From contig CAVQLK010000005.1 in the NCBI GenBank assembly GCA_963713355.1, positions 248,001-312,000 on the forward strand: a DNA stretch of 64,000 nt, read 5' to 3'. The notes beneath the pieces are model-generated. The model had not been told where the DNA came from. It was given only the letters and a program-made list of their open reading frames with translations, and ran no database searches. Of the stretch, positions 60,330 to 64,000 are shown piece by piece (within the stretch, counting starts at the first letter, position 1; every line of letters starts with the position of its first letter). This DNA is from FEN-1219 sp963713355. Its GTDB lineage: Bacteria > Pseudomonadota > Gammaproteobacteria > Steroidobacterales > Rariloculaceae. Position numbers and translations under genes: made by a program.

Positions 60330-60953
60330 GTGAGCCAGTACTTCAGGGTGCACCCGATCAATCCGCAGCTCAGGCTGCTGAGCCGCGCAGCCGAGATCGT
60401 GCGTGCGGGCGGTCTCATCGTCTATCCGACGGATTCGACTTACGCTTTCGGCTGGCACGTAGGCGACAAGGCCGCGCTCGAGCGGGTGCGCGCGCTGCGC
60501 GGCATCGAGCGCGATCACGATTTCACGTTGGCGTGCCGCGATTTATCCGACATCGCGACATACGCGCGGGTCGAGAACTGGGCCTACCGCCAGCTCAAAG
60601 CCTTGACGCCGGGCCCGTACACCTTCGTGTTGCGTGCAACTCCGCAGCTGCCTAAGCGCTTGCAGGACCCGAAAAAGCGCTCGATCGGCATCCGCGTGCC
60701 CGATCACACCATTGCGCAGGCGCTGCTCGGCGCGCTCGGCGAGCCGCTCATGAGCTCGACGCTGCTGCTGCCGAACGATCCGTTGCCGCTGACGGAGCCC
60801 GAGGACATTCGCGATCGCCTCGAGCAGCGAGTCGATGCGATCATCGATGGCGGCGCGTGCGGCATCGAGCCCACCTCGGTGCTCGACTTGAGCGGCGGCG
60901 ACGTCGCGGTCGTCCGAAAAGGCAAGGGCGACGTTTCGGCATTCGGAGGCTGA
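60330..60953 (+). CDS. Threonylcarbamoyl-AMP synthase, YciO/Sua5 family (207 aa)
   Basis: The family makes threonylcarbamoyl-AMP for tRNA t6A. LSRAAEIVRAGGLIVYPTDS, then TYAFGWHVGDKAALERVRAL is the opening, RDHDFTLACRDLSDIATYAR follows, and LTPGPYTFVLRATPQLPKRL with KKRSIGIRVPDH and EPLMSSTLLLPNDPLPLTEP finish the core. The C-terminal Sua5 domain is absent, as in YciO/TsaC. The start is GTG 60330, chosen because the upstream frame has no conserved residues. YciO-type proteins are of lower activity than TsaC in the literature. Confidence 0.9.
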   Translation: MSQYFRVHPINPQLRLLSRAAEIVRAGGLIVYPTDSTYAFGWHVGDKAALERVRALRGIERDHDFTLACRDLSDIATYARVENWAYRQLKALTPGPYTFVLRATPQLPKRLQDPKKRSIGIRVPDHTIAQALLGALGEPLMSSTLLLPNDPLPLTEPEDIRDRLEQRVDAIIDGGACGIEPTSVLDLSGGDVAVVRKGKGDVSAFGG

Positions 60954-60983
60954 CCGCGCGGGCTGAGTAGGTATACTGCCGCG

Positions 60984-61661
60984 ATGTTCGGCATGGACCC
61001 CATCGAGCTCTTGTTCGTGCTCTCCTATGCCGCGATCCCTGCCGTCTTTGCGATCACGATGCACGAGGTGGCGCACGGCTGGGCCGCCAAGCAGCTCGGC
61101 GATCCCACGGCGTATCAGCTTGGCAGGCTCTCGGCGAATCCGATTCGGCACGTCGACCCGATAGGCACCGTCATCGTGCCGATCGGTCTCGCGCTGCTGA
61201 CGGGCGGCGCGACGATCTTCGGCTGGGCCAAGCCGGTGCCGGTCGTCTTTGCCAATCTGCGCAATCCGAAGGGCGACATGATCCTCGTGGCCGCGGCAGG
61301 CCCCGGCGCCAATCTCGTGATGGCCACGTTCTGGGCGCTCGTTGCTATGCTGATCTTCGGCCTTGGCATGGACGACACATTCCTTGGCGGGATGCTGATC
61401 TTGGCCGCGCGCGTCGGCATCTCCATCAATGTGTTGCTGATGGTTTTTAATCTGCTCCCGATCCCGCCGCTCGACGGCGGCCGAGTCCTTGCCGGCGTGC
61501 TGCCGCAGCGGGGCTCGGACTTCCTGGCCCGCATCGAGCCCTTTGGCTTTATCATCGTGCTCTTGCTCGTGTTCGGCCCCGGTCAGGTCCTCTGGACACT
61601 CCTCGAGCCGTTCCTACGTTTCTTCATCGATTTCTTTTTCTCAGCCGCAGGACTCCGCTAA
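60984..61661 (+). CDS. Site-2 protease family (M50) membrane protein (225 aa)
   Basis: The zinc motif is AITMHEVAHGWAAKQLGDPT (HExxH), and NLLPIPPLDGGRVLAGVLPQ supplies the third ligand aspartate (the NxxPxPPLDGG motif). Four to six hydrophobic helices are present (FVLSYAAIPAVFAITMHEVA, VIVPIGLALLTGGATIFGWA, LVMATFWALVAMLIFGLGMD). Members of this rhomboid-like S2P group cleave within membranes; the target here is unknown. The length matches. It precedes scpA directly, its stop codon being one base before the scpA GTG, so they share one transcript. Confidence 0.92.
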   Translation: MFGMDPIELLFVLSYAAIPAVFAITMHEVAHGWAAKQLGDPTAYQLGRLSANPIRHVDPIGTVIVPIGLALLTGGATIFGWAKPVPVVFANLRNPKGDMILVAAAGPGANLVMATFWALVAMLIFGLGMDDTFLGGMLILAARVGISINVLLMVFNLLPIPPLDGGRVLAGVLPQRGSDFLARIEPFGFIIVLLLVFGPGQVLWTLLEPFLRFFIDFFFSAAGLR

Positions 61662-62609
61662 GTGACCGAAGAAGCTGCTAAACCGGGCAAGCCGAATCTG
61701 CGTCTGGTGCCTGCCGTGCCGCCGCCGCTCCACACGGAGACGGCCGGAGGGCCGACACAGGGCGAGATGCCGTTCGCCGTCGTCGAGGGCGAGCCGATCA
61801 CGGAGCTGCCGCGCGACCTCTACATTCCGCCGTACGCGCTCGAGGTGTTCCTCGAGGCGTTCGAAGGCCCGCTCGATCTGCTGCTCTATCTGATCCGCCG
61901 CCAGAATCTCGACATCCTCGACATCCCGATCGCCGAGATCTCGCGCCAGTACGTCCAGTACATCGAGCTCATGACAGAGATGCAGTTCGAGCTCGCCGGC
62001 GAGTACCTCGTGATGGCCGCGACGCTCGCCGAGATCAAGTCGCGGATGTTGCTGCCGCGCTCGGGCGAGGGCGAGGAAGACGAGGAGGATCCGCGTGCAG
62101 AGCTCGTGCGCCGGCTGCAGGAGTACGAGCGGTTCAAGAAGGCCGCAGGCGACATCGATGCGCTGGAGCGGCTCGAGCGCGACGTGCTGCAGGCGAGCGC
62201 CGAAGTCGCCGAGCGCCCCGTCGTCACGAAGCTGCCCGACATCACGCTGAAGGAGCTGCTGGTCGTCTTCAAAGAAGCGCTGGAGCGTTCGACGATGTTC
62301 GCGCACCACCACGTGCGCCGCGAGCCGTTGTCGGTGCGCGAGCGCATGTCGAACATCCTGCTTACGCTGCAGCAGGAGCGCTACGTCGATTTCCAGCGGC
62401 TGTTCGATCCGCTCGAAGGGCGCATGGGTGTCACGGTCACGTTCTTGGCGATCCTCGAGCTCGTCAAGGAATCGTTGATCGATATCGTGCAAGCAGAAGC
62501 CTTCGGGCCGATTCATGTGCGCGCGGCGCAAACCGGCCCCGGACCCAACGAAGTCAGTGAAGACCACCGCGTTCAAGTGACCCGCACGGACGAGCAATAC
62601 AATGGATGA
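61662..62609 (+). CDS. scpA: Segregation and condensation protein A (315 aa)
   Basis: ScpA is the kleisin that bridges SMC heads. EVFLEAFEGPLDLLLYLIRR, then QNLDILDIPIAEISRQYVQY is the N-terminal kleisin domain. YLVMAATLAEIKSRMLLPRS follows, and the C-terminal winged helix has PLSVRERMSNILLTLQQERY and GVTVTFLAILELVKESLIDI. An N-terminal extension of about 50 residues precedes the domain. The start is GTG 61662. It overlaps scpB by eight bases. Its partner smc lies upstream at 48574-52078. Confidence 0.95.
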   Translation: MTEEAAKPGKPNLRLVPAVPPPLHTETAGGPTQGEMPFAVVEGEPITELPRDLYIPPYALEVFLEAFEGPLDLLLYLIRRQNLDILDIPIAEISRQYVQYIELMTEMQFELAGEYLVMAATLAEIKSRMLLPRSGEGEEDEEDPRAELVRRLQEYERFKKAAGDIDALERLERDVLQASAEVAERPVVTKLPDITLKELLVVFKEALERSTMFAHHHVRREPLSVRERMSNILLTLQQERYVDFQRLFDPLEGRMGVTVTFLAILELVKESLIDIVQAEAFGPIHVRAAQTGPGPNEVSEDHRVQVTRTDEQYNG

Positions 62610-63453
62610 AACTGAGATCAAGCACGTAGTGGAAGCCGCGCTGCTCGCGGCGGGCCGGCCGCTGACGCTCGAGCGGCTCCAAGAGATTTTCGCAGCGAAA
62701 GGCGGCGGACCCGATCGCGCGACGCTCAAGCGGATCCTGGAAGCGCTCGCGGCCGACTATCAAGGCCGCGGTATCGAGCTCAAGGAAGTTGCGACGGGCT
62801 ACCGTGTACAAGTCAAACGCTCGATGACGGATTGGCTCCAGCCGCTCTGGGAAGAGCGCGCGCCGCGCTACACGCGCGCGCTGCTCGAGACGCTCGCGCT
62901 CGTGGCCTATCGCCAGCCGATCACGCGCGCCGAGATCGAGGAGGTCCGCGGCGTCGTCGTCAGCACGAACATCGTCCGAACCTTGCTCGAGCGCAACTGG
63001 ATTCGCGTCGTCGGGCATCGCGACGTGCCGGGCAAGCCCGCGATGTTCGGCACCACGCGGGAATTCCTAGAGTACTTCGGCTTGAAGAGGCTCGAGGATC
63101 TGCCGACGCTCGCCGAGCTCAAGGACGGCATGCCGGAGCTGAGCCCGCAGACGGATCTGCTCGAGTCGCTCGTCGAGGCCGACGCGCTCGGCGTCGAGGC
63201 CGCGTTGTCGGACGAAGGAGCCGAGAGCGTCGCTTCGGTGGCGGTCATGCATCCCAGCATCGAAGAGCCCGACGAGAGCGTGAACGACGACTCCGAGCTC
63301 GCCGGCCCCGATCTCGCCGATGCCGACGACTCCGACGACGACGCGGCACGCGCCAAGGGCGGTTCGGCCAACGACGACTCGGAAGACAGCGACGATGCCG
63401 AAGTCCAATCGGCCGACGTGATCCCGCTGCGAGCGGCCGACGACGAACAGTAA
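62602..63453 (+). CDS. scpB: Segregation and condensation protein B, with long acidic C-terminal tail (283 aa)
   Basis: ScpB is a dimeric winged-helix protein that completes the condensin complex. VEAALLAAGRPLTLERLQEI, then KEVATGYRVQVKRSMTDWLQ and TRALLETLALVAYRQPITRA followed by EIEEVRGVVVSTNIVRTLLE and LEYFGLKRLEDLPTLAELKD are the family blocks. After about residue 190 comes an unusual tail of nearly 90 residues, rich in Asp, Glu and Ser (DDSELAGPDLADADDSDDDA and NDDSEDSDDAE). Standard ScpB ends before this. ATG 62602 overlaps the scpA stop. Confidence 0.94.
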   Translation: MDETEIKHVVEAALLAAGRPLTLERLQEIFAAKGGGPDRATLKRILEALAADYQGRGIELKEVATGYRVQVKRSMTDWLQPLWEERAPRYTRALLETLALVAYRQPITRAEIEEVRGVVVSTNIVRTLLERNWIRVVGHRDVPGKPAMFGTTREFLEYFGLKRLEDLPTLAELKDGMPELSPQTDLLESLVEADALGVEAALSDEGAESVASVAVMHPSIEEPDESVNDDSELAGPDLADADDSDDDAARAKGGSANDDSEDSDDAEVQSADVIPLRAADDEQ

Positions 63454-63475
63454 CGCTCGCTCGCGTGCTACACCG

Positions 63476-64000
63476 GTGCCTGAGCGAATCCACAAGGTTC
63501 TCGCCAATGCGGGTATCGGCTCGCGGCGCTCGATCGAGCGCTGGGTAGCCGAAGGGCGCATCACTGTAGACGGCCGCGTCGCGAAGCTCGGCGAGCAGTT
63601 GCAGGGCCGCGAGCGCGTGTGCTTCGACGGCAAGCCGATCCGCTTGACCGCGGCAAAGCTCGCGCGCGCGCCGAGCGAAGACTTTCTCGCTTACTACAAG
63701 CCCGGCGCGACGCGCGGCGCCGCCGAGGAGAAGGCTGCGCTCGATCTGCCGCGGCCGCGGCACGGCCGCTGGATCGACGTGAGCCCGCTCGATCGCAACA
63801 CCTCGGGCCTCAGCGTGCTGACGACCGACGGCGAGCTCGCGAGCCGCCTCATGCATCCCAGCACCGTCGTCGAGCGCGAGTACGCGGTTCGCTTGCTCGG
63901 CGAGCCTGCGGACCCGCAGATGCGGCAGCTGCAAAGCGGCATCGAGCTCGATACGGGTATCGCGAAGATCGAGAAAATCGAAGCCGGCAAAGGCGGCGGC
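63476..64000 (+). CDS. rluB: Ribosomal large-subunit pseudouridine synthase B, cut by window edge
   Basis: RluB modifies 23S rRNA. VPERIHKVLANAGIGSRRSI, then ERWVAEGRITVDGRVAKLGE is the N-terminal S4 domain, and WIDVSPLDRNTSGLSVLTTD contains the catalytic aspartate (the LDxNTSGL motif). The sequence continues VEREYAVRLLGEPADPQMRQ to the right edge, where the gene is truncated. GTG 63476 is the only good start after scpB, 22 bases downstream. The order scpA-scpB-rluB is standard in gammaproteobacteria. Confidence 0.93.
   Translation, partial: MPERIHKVLANAGIGSRRSIERWVAEGRITVDGRVAKLGEQLQGRERVCFDGKPIRLTAAKLARAPSEDFLAYYKPGATRGAAEEKAALDLPRPRHGRWIDVSPLDRNTSGLSVLTTDGELASRLMHPSTVVEREYAVRLLGEPADPQMRQLQSGIELDTGIAKIEKIEAGKGGG

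Overview
The window is GC-rich chromosomal DNA of a gammaproteobacterium. The evidence is gene order: rimP-nusA-infB-rbfA-truB-rpsO-pnp, smc-zipA-ligA, yciB-yciI-bolA-parvulin, and the run yciO/sua5-site-2 protease-scpA-scpB-rluB are all typical of that class. Runs of secreted DUF6152-type, PQQ, MBL-fold, cupin and DUF3500 proteins, plus DUF6502 genes, resemble Steroidobacter/Nevskia-like or uncultured soil and marine lineages. That finer placement is inference. I found no rRNA, tRNA, CRISPR array, integrase or transposase.

Region 1 (1-33 kb) is an accessory, mostly periplasmic catabolic region. It holds a left-truncated esterase, four diverse MBL-fold hydrolases (one carrying a pair of EF-hands), two PQQ-type dehydrogenases, several cupins, NIPSNAP and DUF3500 proteins, and a repeated module. 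The module pairs a DUF6152 protein with a larger secreted protein called here the PPNG family, after a motif in two members. The pair occurs three times, once as a fusion (11988-13112). The region also has a frameshifted TonB siderophore receptor behind a possible Fur box and next to an intact PiuC/YbiX-type dioxygenase, an XRE + nucleotidyltransferase pair behind a perfect palindrome, a DUF47-Pit phosphate transporter pair, an MFS exporter and HemW.

Region 2 (33-43 kb) is core information processing. An M23 peptidase and a 59-aa membrane-tethered SEC-C protein come first, then a leader with tandem terminator hairpins and the intact rimP-to-pnp cluster. Region 3 (43-48.5 kb) holds an SRPBCC protein, a zinc alcohol dehydrogenase, a DUF6766 membrane protein, gluQ, a CTCA-type DksA with a long basic tail, and queF.

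Region 4 (48.5-64 kb) holds smc-zipA-ligA, then an unusual locus with two DUF6502 genes (one decayed) flanking a secreted protein built almost wholly of GYNG repeats. After it come parvulin-bolA-yciI-yciB (minus strand), then sua5/yciO, the site-2 protease, scpA, scpB and the start of rluB.

Small indels interrupt several genes: a PPNG protein, the TonB receptor (four), smc (one, in a CG repeat), the GYNG protein (three adjacent repeat units) and the second DUF6502 gene. Because smc is normally important, some of these may be assembly errors, which makes raw-read checks the first priority. Two inverted-repeat elements (4083-4112 and 48502-48547) and a REP-like duplication inside the hemW 5' end show dispersed palindromic repeats.
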